A stretch of DNA of 22,282 bases from CAZEAC01 sp964510065 (GTDB taxonomy: Bacteria > Bdellovibrionota_C > UBA2361 > CAIXSY01), in contig CAZEAC010000076.1 in assembly GCA_964510065.1 (NCBI GenBank), positions 1 through 22,282 of the forward strand. The letters run 5' to 3'. Each line of letters opens with the position of its first letter. The first letter of the stretch is position 1. This document shows, in pieces, positions 15,573-22,282 of this stretch. Under the pieces are notes generated by a model that was not told where the DNA came from, did not search any database, and was given only the letters and a program-made list of their open reading frames with translations. The translations under genes were made by a program, and so were the position numbers.

Positions 15573-15803
15573 CTAGCCCGGACTTCTCACGGGTTTCTAC
15601 TGCGGAGACGTAACTTGCCGACTGACTTCGCTTTTCTAGAAATTCGTCCTCGACAGCCTGATAGGGTGAGATGCCCTCTGAAAGAACGTGCGCCGGCGCA
15701 CGTTCTTGCTGAGAAAGTAATAATGGTCGAATTTCGTCGAAAAGCTTCGTCATTCGCCAATTTACGCCTCCTCGCGACGAAACCCGTGAGAAGTCCAGGC
15801 TAG
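15573..15803. repeat. 231-bp element with 25-bp terminal inverted repeats (MITE-like or IS remnant)
   Basis: The left end, 15573-15597, begins CTAGCCCGGACTTCTCACGG. The right end, 15779-15803, is its reverse complement with one mismatch in 25. Similarity continues weakly inward, with GGAG(A/G)CGTAA near both ends. A 26-bp perfect palindrome sits in the interior. No target-site duplication is evident at the ends, and no transposase is encoded. The layout fits a non-autonomous transposable element or the shrunken remnant of an insertion sequence. The outer sequence is reminiscent of IS1380-family ends, but I hold that loosely. Confidence 0.55.
15682..15707. repeat. 26-bp perfect palindrome
   Basis: The arms AAGAACGTGCGCC and GGCGCACGTTCTT are contiguous with no spacer. 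The palindrome lies near the middle of the inverted-repeat element. No T-run follows on either strand, so a simple terminator is unlikely. It could be a protein-binding dyad or a fold-back structure of the element. Confidence 0.6.
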
Positions 15804-15877
15804 CTACCTGTGCGTTCAACTATGAAAGGAGTGCAAGCAAAGTAAAGCGACAGAATCCTGCTTCACGCGGATTTGCC

Positions 15878-18151
15878 TTAAAATATACTTTGCGTACCAC
15901 CAATCTCCAAAGTGGTGCTTCCATTAAAAGGTATGTGCAGCTGCATTTTTTGTGAGTCAAACCAGAAGTCTTTTCCCTCAACTTGTGACTCTCCATTTTT
16001 TGTCAGCTGCGGCACGCCCTTGCAGAAGATGGTTATGACTCCTGGAGCTCTTAGGTTATCAAAGGTGAGCCTCCACTTGTTATCTTTGGTCATGCCAACA
16101 AGGCGGTGTAACCTTTTGCCATCAAAGTACTCGAAGCTGCTCTCGTGGCTCTGTGACGGGTACCACTCAATCGACAAAGAAGGCTTCCACTCTCTTGTCC
16201 AGGAATTATTGCCTTTTAGGATATCGCCGCGAACTAAGAGCGCGCCTTCCCGGATAAATACAGGTATCTTTCCAAGAGCAGCACTGACCCGTATTGCACG
16301 CGCACCATTGTAGATTGTGCTTCTCGTCTCGAAATCAAGCCACTTGCCTTGGGGCAGCGACACTTTACGACTTCGAGCTGCGTCCTTCATCACGGGAGCC
16401 ACAAGCAGCTCGTGGCCGTACATATACTGATCGTTGATTTCGCGAAGCTCCTCCGCTTCCGGAAATTCAAGGAACAGCGGCCGTACCAAGGGATAGCCAT
16501 TAAGCTCAGCGAGCTTTAAATAGGAGCGAACATAGGGGATGAGTAAATGATGAGTTTCTGCATGCGCTCGAATAATCTCAATAAGTTCGTTGTCAGAAAG
16601 CTCCCAGATAGTCTTGTCGGTCTGATCAATAAGAAACTCCATGAATGGGGTAAACGCGCTAAATCCAGCCCAGCGCGCGAGTAGCTCCTTATTCGTTTTT
16701 CCCGAGTACCCTCCGGTATCCGATCCCCACATTGGAAAATTAAGCAACGCCGCGCGCTGAACTTGCAAGACTGATGAGCGAAATCCCTTAAATGTTGCCT
16801 TGGGATCGCCATTCCAAAGAGCAGAATACATTCTCCCGCGGTCATTCAAATTTCTTGAAAATATGAAATAATCCTCATCAAAGTGTTCGCGTAGAGTCTG
16901 CGCGGCGACCTTTGGAAACTGAACTGCGTTCAAGTTCATCGCGCTATCGGGAAGTTCGCCTTCCTCGCCGCGATCAATCTTAAATCCTTTAAAACCAAGC
17001 CGTGCAAAGGTCGAAAGTTTCTCCTGAAACCAGCGCGACGCGTCTTTTTTACTTAAGTCAATTGCCGGCCAGTCTTTTTCTTTATACCCGGGGAAGAAAA
17101 AATTCTTGGCGCTACCCTCGGACCAAAGAAGACCGGCGCAACGATTCGCAATCCAAAGCATGACTTTGAAACCCATGACATCGAGATCCTGCACTAAACC
17201 CTTGGGATCAGGAAACGAGTGATCAAAATCCATATTGCCCCAACCATTTTCGCCAGTGCCGTAGGGCCTGTCGATCCACATCGCCGATGCAGGAATGTGG
17301 TGTTGCGCGAGCCGGATTGCGTCACTGATAATAAGTTCTTGAGAATTTTGATGGCCGGTAGTACCGACATGCGCGTCATTTCTCCACCACATGCTTCCTA
17401 GCGCCCATAAAGGTGGCATGCGCGAAGCTCCTCCGAAATCAAGGTAGCGTCTAAAGATTTCGCGATAGCTCGGTGCGCTGAAAATATAATATTCGAGAGT
17501 GGGTGTCTCAAACCGAAATCCAGTCTTTCCTCCGATCGCGAAAGTAAAACTGCCCTTTGAGCTGTTATCGACGTATACGCCGTAATTTTTCGAGGTGAAA
17601 TAATACGGCGCGCGCGCATTTGCGCCACGATCGTTCATCAATCCACCGAGAAAAGGCTTGCGCACGCCCCGGTTATCGAGCCGCTCGTTCTCAGATGCTT
17701 CCCAGACGCCATAATAATGCTCACCACCATCTGCAAATTCCTCAGAAATTGATGTCGGTGTGAAATTAATCGCGCGATAGCTCACCTGAACAGTGCCTGG
17801 CGCGACCAACGTAAGCGTTGCTAGCGCTTCAAGTCCACTTTCGGAAAGTTCGAGCTGATACAGCAATTTGTCGGCACGTGCTTCTTTTAATTTTGCGTGC
17901 ACAATGTGAAGTCTTTTCTCTCCGAGTGTGAAACGGACTTTTCCGGTCAGTACAATAAAAGCTGATTTTTCACCTTCACGTTGTAACTTGAAAGAGTAAC
18001 CGACGCGTGCGGGAATGAGGCGAAGTTGTGGCGAGCGAAGCTGAAGGTCGGCCTGCGGTGCAATGTGTTGTCGGCTACAAGAGCTTGCAAAGCTCAACAC
18101 CAAAAGAATGAGCACACCACTGCAAAAAACCTTTTTGGCATTTAAAATCAT
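15878..18151 (-). CDS. Glycoside hydrolase family 31, exported alpha-glycosidase
   Basis: This is a 757-residue protein. An N-terminal export signal covers residues 1-24, with Cys25 (FASSC) as a possible but weak lipidation site. An N-terminal beta-sandwich spans residues about 40-235, and a TIM barrel spans about 245-570. GFKIDRGEEGE carries the predicted nucleophile Asp393, and SALWNGDPKATF carries the acid/base Asp449, both in the GH31 positions. WIDRPYGTGENGWGNMDFD, MLWIANRC and MWGSDTGGY are substrate-pocket loops of the family. Beta-sandwich domains complete the C-terminus (about 575-757). GH31 enzymes cleave alpha-glucosidic, xylosidic or related links; the exact substrate cannot be read from sequence. 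The gene starts 46 bp after the stop of the secreted protein gene and may share its transcript. Confidence 0.88.
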   Translation of the reverse strand: MILNAKKVFCSGVLILLVLSFASSCSRQHIAPQADLQLRSPQLRLIPARVGYSFKLQREGEKSAFIVLTGKVRFTLGEKRLHIVHAKLKEARADKLLYQLELSESGLEALATLTLVAPGTVQVSYRAINFTPTSISEEFADGGEHYYGVWEASENERLDNRGVRKPFLGGLMNDRGANARAPYYFTSKNYGVYVDNSSKGSFTFAIGGKTGFRFETPTLEYYIFSAPSYREIFRRYLDFGGASRMPPLWALGSMWWRNDAHVGTTGHQNSQELIISDAIRLAQHHIPASAMWIDRPYGTGENGWGNMDFDHSFPDPKGLVQDLDVMGFKVMLWIANRCAGLLWSEGSAKNFFFPGYKEKDWPAIDLSKKDASRWFQEKLSTFARLGFKGFKIDRGEEGELPDSAMNLNAVQFPKVAAQTLREHFDEDYFIFSRNLNDRGRMYSALWNGDPKATFKGFRSSVLQVQRAALLNFPMWGSDTGGYSGKTNKELLARWAGFSAFTPFMEFLIDQTDKTIWELSDNELIEIIRAHAETHHLLIPYVRSYLKLAELNGYPLVRPLFLEFPEAEELREINDQYMYGHELLVAPVMKDAARSRKVSLPQGKWLDFETRSTIYNGARAIRVSAALGKIPVFIREGALLVRGDILKGNNSWTREWKPSLSIEWYPSQSHESSFEYFDGKRLHRLVGMTKDNKWRLTFDNLRAPGVITIFCKGVPQLTKNGESQVEGKDFWFDSQKMQLHIPFNGSTTLEIGGTQSIF

Positions 18152-18197
18152 GGTAATATCTTCGGCTGTCGCGAGAACACGCGCAACCAGGAAAGAG

Positions 18198-19319
18198 TTA
18201 CTCGGTCACCACTTCGCCCATTTGTACCACTTCAAAGTTTTGTCCCTGAATCTGCCGAAGCTGCCGGAGCTCATCGTCGTCCCAACGCGAATCAGGAGCG
18301 CCGCTTACAAACCAATTAGAGCCATTGTCGGCCAAGATCATCCCGTACTTCTTCATTGCGCGGAGAATAACCTGCACATTGGAGGAAAAGCTCGAAATGT
18401 CGAATGACTGCTTAAGGCGGACACGCATTCCCATGGGAGGCACATTCGCATCAGTAATGCTGCTTGCATAATGTCGTGCCGGATGCACATAGCCGTGTCG
18501 AGTTCTGCTCGCAGTAAAGCGAATTGCATGGCGAATTTCGCCCTGCTCAATGACCTCATCATAACGGACTAGTCCGGGAAAAATCGGCAACCCCGCGGCA
18601 TCAGCCGATGTCCATCCAGCGGTACGAAGCGCGTTACTTGCAAGGTCGAAAATTGCGCCCGAGCCCGCGGTCCAATTCCCGTTCACTTTACGGGCGTAGA
18701 AAAGCTCGTACAGTTTCCAATTGTCTTTGTCTATAATCAGCACATGCCGGTCTCCATCCGAACTCTCGCCACCTTCGATCGGTGGGTTGTCTGGAATGGG
18801 ATAGGGTCCGGCGTCGCTCTCATTGGCGTATTCGAAGTTCACTGCAACCTTGGGCTGATCAGCGGATACCACGACATAAGGGATACCGATTGGTGCGCCT
18901 TCCCACACTGTTCCAAAATCAGGATGGAGTCCAGTACTTACGCCGATGCTGGCGATAAGGGCATCCGAGCTCGGATCGACAGGATCGTTGGAGATATCTC
19001 TGTTCCACGCATTATCATCGGGGAATGGTCGGCGCCCGCCAAGCGATGCTCCAACGCTGCCGCCGGAGCTACTATTTTTCTCGCTTTTGTCACGTTTTGA
19101 GCTGCACCCGGGATCGAGCGGATAATCTTTAAGTCCATCGCGATCGTTATCTTTTTTATCCGAACATGCTGGACGGCGCCGCTTAGACCTGGCGTATTCA
19201 GTGCGCGGCGTCACGCTTACCTCAGTCGAGGCGACAGCTCGAGCCTTGTGCTTAGGCGGCGGCTTGGCTGTGCCAAGGTTGGCAGAAAGAAGCAGCAAGA
19301 TTGGAACGGTGATGTCCAT
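18198..19319 (-). CDS. Secreted protein of unknown function with a Ca-binding-type linker
   Basis: The protein is 373 residues from the ATG at 19319. A GTG at 19355 would add 12 residues but has no ribosome binding site; a GGGA lies upstream of the ATG. A short hydrophobic signal (residues 3-18) is followed by a basic Pro/Lys/Arg-rich linker. Residues 52-72 (ACSDKKDNDRDGLKDYPLDP then GC) match the Asp-rich 'CSDGxDNDxDGxxDYPxDPGC' repeat of surface proteins, with Cys52 and Cys72 at its ends. A Ser/Gly linker follows. The main domain (about 98-373: RRPFPDDNAWNRDIS, GDRHVLIIDKDNWKLYELFY, RHGYVHPARHYAS) resembles uncharacterised secreted proteins I have seen, without an assigned function. It is divergent from the metalloprotease and upstream of the GH31 gene. 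Confidence 0.8.
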   Translation of the reverse strand: MDITVPILLLLSANLGTAKPPPKHKARAVASTEVSVTPRTEYARSKRRRPACSDKKDNDRDGLKDYPLDPGCSSKRDKSEKNSSSGGSVGASLGGRRPFPDDNAWNRDISNDPVDPSSDALIASIGVSTGLHPDFGTVWEGAPIGIPYVVVSADQPKVAVNFEYANESDAGPYPIPDNPPIEGGESSDGDRHVLIIDKDNWKLYELFYARKVNGNWTAGSGAIFDLASNALRTAGWTSADAAGLPIFPGLVRYDEVIEQGEIRHAIRFTASRTRHGYVHPARHYASSITDANVPPMGMRVRLKQSFDISSFSSNVQVILRAMKKYGMILADNGSNWFVSGAPDSRWDDDELRQLRQIQGQNFEVVQMGEVVTE

Positions 19320-19538
19320 ATATGTAACAGAATTCCCGAAAACATTTATCGGCACAAGAAGTGCTCTAGTCGCGTTCAGGACGCTATTAATTTAGTTGGG
19401 AAATCAATTTATTAGCGATTACTCTGCGCCTTTCACCGCAAAAAGCTGCGAAAAATCCTGGTTACAGCCACCGTTTCTAATGTTTGGCCCCGATCTCGTC
19501 GATTCCTTGTGGGGTTTAGCACTGACGGGATTTTCTCT
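19320..19538. other. Divergent intergenic region, 219 bp
   Basis: The region separates the secreted protein and metalloprotease genes and should hold both promoters. An imperfect AT-rich dyad at 19382-19417 (arms CGCTATTAATT and AATTTATTAGCG) may be an operator. No confident -35/-10 pair was found. GGGA at 19527-19530 serves as the ribosome binding site for the ATG at 19539. Confidence 0.3.
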
Positions 19539-21017
19539 ATGCGCAATTCAGTTAAGATCTTAGTGATCGCACTTCTCTGCACAATGCTGTGCGCAGTGGG
19601 CGTGGTTTCAGCCGATAGTCTGGCGCTGAGAGGCGATCTGCAACGTGCGTTAAGTCTTCAAGGTAGCGCTGATGAGTCCGCCGCAGGGAATGGCTCCGCT
19701 CTGCATAAGGAGATTACTCCGATTACAGTTTCTGGCCATATCAATGGCGCGGGGCGCTATCAAGCCAAACTTTCTTTACAACGAAAGGCGAGCGCACATA
19801 GAAGTATCGTACTTCTTCAAGGGGAAGGCAGCTTTCTCGGTGCCACCCGTGCGGGAGATACCGCCGTCGCCGCCGCTTTTACCCCACGTGGTGATACACA
19901 CGAGCTTCGCTTGTTCCTTCCCTCGGGCAAGAAGATGCGCCGAAAAACAACTAGAGTTTACGAGCTAACCGCGAATGTTGCTGCTGATGGCGCAGTGTCT
20001 AACCTGCACCTTCGTCGTTCAAGGCAGCGCCTTGCTGATGCGATGCATTGTGGAAGCGATATGCATAGTGCCACCGTGCCTACATCAGGAGATGTACACG
20101 CTTCAGTTCTTAAAACTTTCAAGGTCATTGATCTACAAGTTGAAGGAGATGTCGAGTTCTTCTCGAAGTTCGCCGACCCTGTTGCTGAACTTAATACAGT
20201 TATTAATCTTGCAGATGCATTTTACCGCCGCGATGTGAGCATGACCTTTTCGACCACGGTGGTTCCGACTGCGCAGCCGTATTCATCGACAATCCAATTC
20301 GACAGCAACTACGAGCTCGATACCCATAAAGAGCTGCGAAATAAGTATCCGAATCGCAGCGCTGATCTTATTTATGTATTTACCGGCAAAGTTCCCTCTG
20401 ACCCGACACTCCAAAATCTGGCGGGAATGGTTCCTGGTCTTGGGAATGTGTGCTCGCAACCTTCGGATGCGCTTGGCATGGTCATACGCTATGCGACAAC
20501 TGCCGATGACGCGATTACCTTTGCGCACGAGGCCGGACATAATTTTAATGCTGAGCATGATGATAGCCTTACCGGGAATATTGGCTACATTATGAATTCC
20601 GGCACTAATTCGCCAACAAGTTATGTTGACCAATTTTCGAGTTACTCAATTAGCGCAATTAATAGCTATGTTGCTCAAAATAGCTCCTGCTTGAGCGAGA
20701 CAACTGAAGAAGCGCCTGAAAATGGTACGCCGCCTTCCTCTAATCTGACCCTGTACGTCTATAAGGAGCGCGATGGCGCTGTGCAGTTTCTCGTTGGGGA
20801 AGCATACGACGGTGAGACTGCGGCTTCGGGGCAAACGTTGCAGCTTGTGTATAAAAAGAATAAAAAGCAGACAAGCGTCAAGGTCATTGACTCGCAAGTA
20901 ACGGACGAATCAGGGTATGTAGCTTTCGAATTTAGAAAGACTGGACTCTATGCAATTCGTACTACAGACGGCGCATCGATCTCACGATTCATAAATTATA
21001 AGAAGTCTCGCCGCTAG
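19539..21017 (+). CDS. Secreted zinc metalloprotease, reprolysin-like (M12B-type metzincin)
   Basis: The protein is 492 residues from the ATG at 19539; a GTG at 19509 would add 10 residues before an otherwise ideal signal peptide, so the ATG is chosen. The signal peptide covers residues 1-25 (cleavage after VVSA). A beta-rich region (about 30-170) resembles a propeptide. The catalytic domain spans about 185-385. HEAGHNFNAEHD gives zinc ligands His330, His334 and His340 with catalytic Glu331, followed by Asp341 typical of reprolysins. GYIMNSG supplies the Met-turn at Met352. Paired Cys residues flank the active site. A C-terminal beta domain (about 405-492) may anchor or bind substrate. Expected to be an extracellular endopeptidase. 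Its neighbours are also exported, but no shared substrate is evident. Confidence 0.88.
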   Translation: MRNSVKILVIALLCTMLCAVGVVSADSLALRGDLQRALSLQGSADESAAGNGSALHKEITPITVSGHINGAGRYQAKLSLQRKASAHRSIVLLQGEGSFLGATRAGDTAVAAAFTPRGDTHELRLFLPSGKKMRRKTTRVYELTANVAADGAVSNLHLRRSRQRLADAMHCGSDMHSATVPTSGDVHASVLKTFKVIDLQVEGDVEFFSKFADPVAELNTVINLADAFYRRDVSMTFSTTVVPTAQPYSSTIQFDSNYELDTHKELRNKYPNRSADLIYVFTGKVPSDPTLQNLAGMVPGLGNVCSQPSDALGMVIRYATTADDAITFAHEAGHNFNAEHDDSLTGNIGYIMNSGTNSPTSYVDQFSSYSISAINSYVAQNSSCLSETTEEAPENGTPPSSNLTLYVYKERDGAVQFLVGEAYDGETAASGQTLQLVYKKNKKQTSVKVIDSQVTDESGYVAFEFRKTGLYAIRTTDGASISRFINYKKSRR

Positions 21018-21048
21018 TACGTGGTACGATCTTCTTTTCCCGAGCCCG

Positions 21049-22282
21049 TTACTTGGTAACACTGCAAAGGGTCATTATCGCATCACTCATGCCATGAATA
21101 ATTTTTTTGTCGCCAGGGCAGATGGTCGCGAGAACACCACCAAGCGTCGTCCGCGCCCTCTCATTTTCTCCGCGCACAAAATAATAAGGACTTAGACGCA
21201 CTCGCCCCTGCATTGCGACAAGTCTCTTTGATTCGAAATCATACCAGCTTGACTCATGCATTGCTGGTTTGTGAAAGCGCTGCAGAACAAAGGGAGATGT
21301 CTTAAAGCTTTCAAGAGCAATATCGACGGCGTGTGCCCATTCTCGCTTCGAAAGATCGCTCCCTAGGTAAACTCCCCGAGAACCCCAGGCTTTATCCGAG
21401 TAACCTGATATCTTAAGGACGAGTTCGCGCTCACGTTGTGAAAGTTCTTTTAAATCCTGCCAGCTCGAGAGATTGAGCTCAGGAATAGCGGCATGCGGCG
21501 GCAATGGTGTTGAGTCGACAATCCAGGTGTACGGTACTATGCTTCGCAAATAATCGAAAAATCGTTGACCAAGTTCGCGGCGCCAGAAGTCACGAAGGTG
21601 CCGGTTGTGAAGCAGCGCCAAATTAAGCTTTTCTTCAAAAAACGATTTTGGCGCCGGGGTAACCGATAGAGATCCTTGCATCGCACGATTGAAAATAATC
21701 TTTGAATTTTGTACGTTTTTTAAGTCAAAAAGTTCAAAAAATCGATATATCGTGGCATTTTCCGGAAAATCAACAAAAGTTGTATTGTATACTTTCATTT
21801 TTCCCTGCGCATATGCTGATGCGAGCCACTGCATCTCAGGTCTGTACGCCGCAGATTCATCCGAGACAACAATATGAACCTTCTCGGCACTGCCAAAAAT
21901 TGATGCAAAGCCATCAAACATGCCGGACCTACCGCCAATAGTTTCATTTCCGAGTTCGCTATAGCATTGCTGCAGCCAAGCGCTTAGACCGATGCCACCG
22001 GGAATACTATCGAGCTCGACAATATGAAAATCGTCGATTCCAAGCACAATGTCAGGGCGAATTACACGCGGGATGCTATTTTTAAATTGAGCATGATTTT
22101 GCAGTTCAATAATCTCAGCACTCTTGCCAAGCTCAAGCCACTCAGCAATCCATGCCGGCATTTTACCGCTCTTGCTTTGACGGTAGAGCAGATTTATCGA
22201 CTGATAAAATTGCAGCAGCACTCGCCCAAGAGAATCAAGTTGCTCCAAGAGCTTTTTACTTATCGGGAAAGGTGATGGGGAA
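21049..22282 (-). CDS. ATP-grasp-like protein, partial at its 5' end
   Basis: The minus-strand frame is open from the right edge to the stop at 21049, about 411 codons. A TTG at 22248 is a possible start, but the frame continues upstream with coding-like residues (SPSPFPISKKLLEQLDSL), so the true start is probably outside the window. Residues after the TTG include IRPDIVLGIDDFHIVELDSI then PGG, and a nucleotide-binding-like segment ELVLKISGYSDKAWGSRGVY with VLQRF downstream. These resemble ATP-grasp ligases of the permuted or glutathionylspermidine-synthase-like sort. The C-terminus (LGGVLATICPGDKKIIHGMS) looks like a conserved tail. The substrate is unknown and the family assignment is moderate. 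The gene converges with the metalloprotease gene, with 31 bp between them. Confidence 0.72.
   Translation of the reverse strand, partial: SPSPFPISKKLLEQLDSLGRVLLQFYQSINLLYRQSKSGKMPAWIAEWLELGKSAEIIELQNHAQFKNSIPRVIRPDIVLGIDDFHIVELDSIPGGIGLSAWLQQCYSELGNETIGGRSGMFDGFASIFGSAEKVHIVVSDESAAYRPEMQWLASAYAQGKMKVYNTTFVDFPENATIYRFFELFDLKNVQNSKIIFNRAMQGSLSVTPAPKSFFEEKLNLALLHNRHLRDFWRRELGQRFFDYLRSIVPYTWIVDSTPLPPHAAIPELNLSSWQDLKELSQRERELVLKISGYSDKAWGSRGVYLGSDLSKREWAHAVDIALESFKTSPFVLQRFHKPAMHESSWYDFESKRLVAMQGRVRLSPYYFVRGENERARTTLGGVLATICPGDKKIIHGMSDAIMTLCSVTK

Larger units (their letters stand above)
15443..15877. other. Intergenic region, 435 bp, occupied largely by an inverted-repeat element
   Basis: The region lies between the RegB-like kinase start and the GH31 stop. 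Its main content is the 15573-15803 element described separately. An AGGAGG with a following ATG at 15467 (minus strand) is out of frame with the kinase. A frame open over 15367-15819 has no recognisable domain, crosses both element ends and overlaps the kinase by 76 bp, so it is not called a gene. Confidence 0.4.

Noticed and set aside
15367..15819. Open frame of 150 codons on the minus strand upstream of the kinase
   Set aside because: It runs through both ends of the inverted-repeat element and 76 bp into the kinase gene in another frame. No domain is visible, and it is better explained by the element.
19320..19355. GTG start for the secreted protein
   Set aside because: No ribosome binding site precedes the GTG, and the ATG at 19319 begins directly before the hydrophobic signal.
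19509..19538. GTG start for the metalloprotease
   Set aside because: The extra 10 residues precede a complete signal peptide that starts at the ATG at 19539, which has GGGA upstream.
1..22282. RNA genes, CRISPR array or intact insertion sequence
   Set aside because: No tRNA- or rRNA-like stretch, no regularly spaced direct repeats and no transposase were seen on reading both strands.

Overview
This is a chromosomal window from a Gram-negative bacterium with an outer membrane. The evidence is a large beta-barrel protein ending in Phe, lipoproteins, periplasmic multihaem cytochromes and a RegB/RegA-type redox two-component system. RegBA suggests Proteobacteria in the broad sense. Secreted proteins with a Ca-binding-type linker would also fit Myxococcota or Bdellovibrionota, and the sequence alone does not settle it. 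No rRNA, tRNA, CRISPR array or intact insertion sequence was seen.

Layout. (1) Positions 1-105 hold the start of an unidentified leftward gene that runs off the window. (2) Positions 166-1142 hold a winged-helix regulator and a nucleotidyltransferase arranged like an AbiE/MNT-type toxin-antitoxin pair. (3) Positions 1481-12889 are the core of the window: two divergent operons from an 83-bp intergenic region at 6260-6342. The leftward operon encodes a NAD(P)H/FAD oxidoreductase fused to two cyclic-nucleotide domains and four [4Fe-4S] motifs, a dihaem-b membrane cytochrome, and an FHA-domain decahaem cytochrome c. The rightward operon encodes a pentahaem periplasmic cytochrome, a FecR-TPR-outer-membrane-barrel protein, and a CHASE2 adenylate cyclase. 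(4) Positions 12983-15442 hold a His-tailed lipoprotein and the RegA/RegB-like pair. (5) Positions 15573-15803 are a short element with 25-bp inverted ends and an internal 26-bp palindrome. (6) Positions 15878-21017 hold exported functions: a GH31 glycosidase, a secreted protein of unknown function, and a divergent zinc metalloprotease. (7) From 21049 to beyond the right edge is an ATP-grasp-like gene whose start lies outside the window.

How the genes may work together. The divergent operons contain every station for moving electrons from cytoplasmic NAD(P)H through FAD, Fe-S clusters, b haems in the inner membrane and c haems in the periplasm, possibly to the outer membrane. The same locus carries a cyclase that should make cAMP and two intact cAMP-binding pockets on the electron-input protein. 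An FHA phosphothreonine reader sits on the membrane cytochrome, and a redox-sensing two-component system lies just downstream. I infer a cAMP-gated, redox-regulated trans-envelope electron-transfer module. The parts are recognisable families, but I know of no described function for the whole. An inverted repeat covers the start codon of the oxidoreductase and shares an 8-bp core with a near-perfect RegA-like palindrome just after regA, which suggests the two-component system may control the redox operons.
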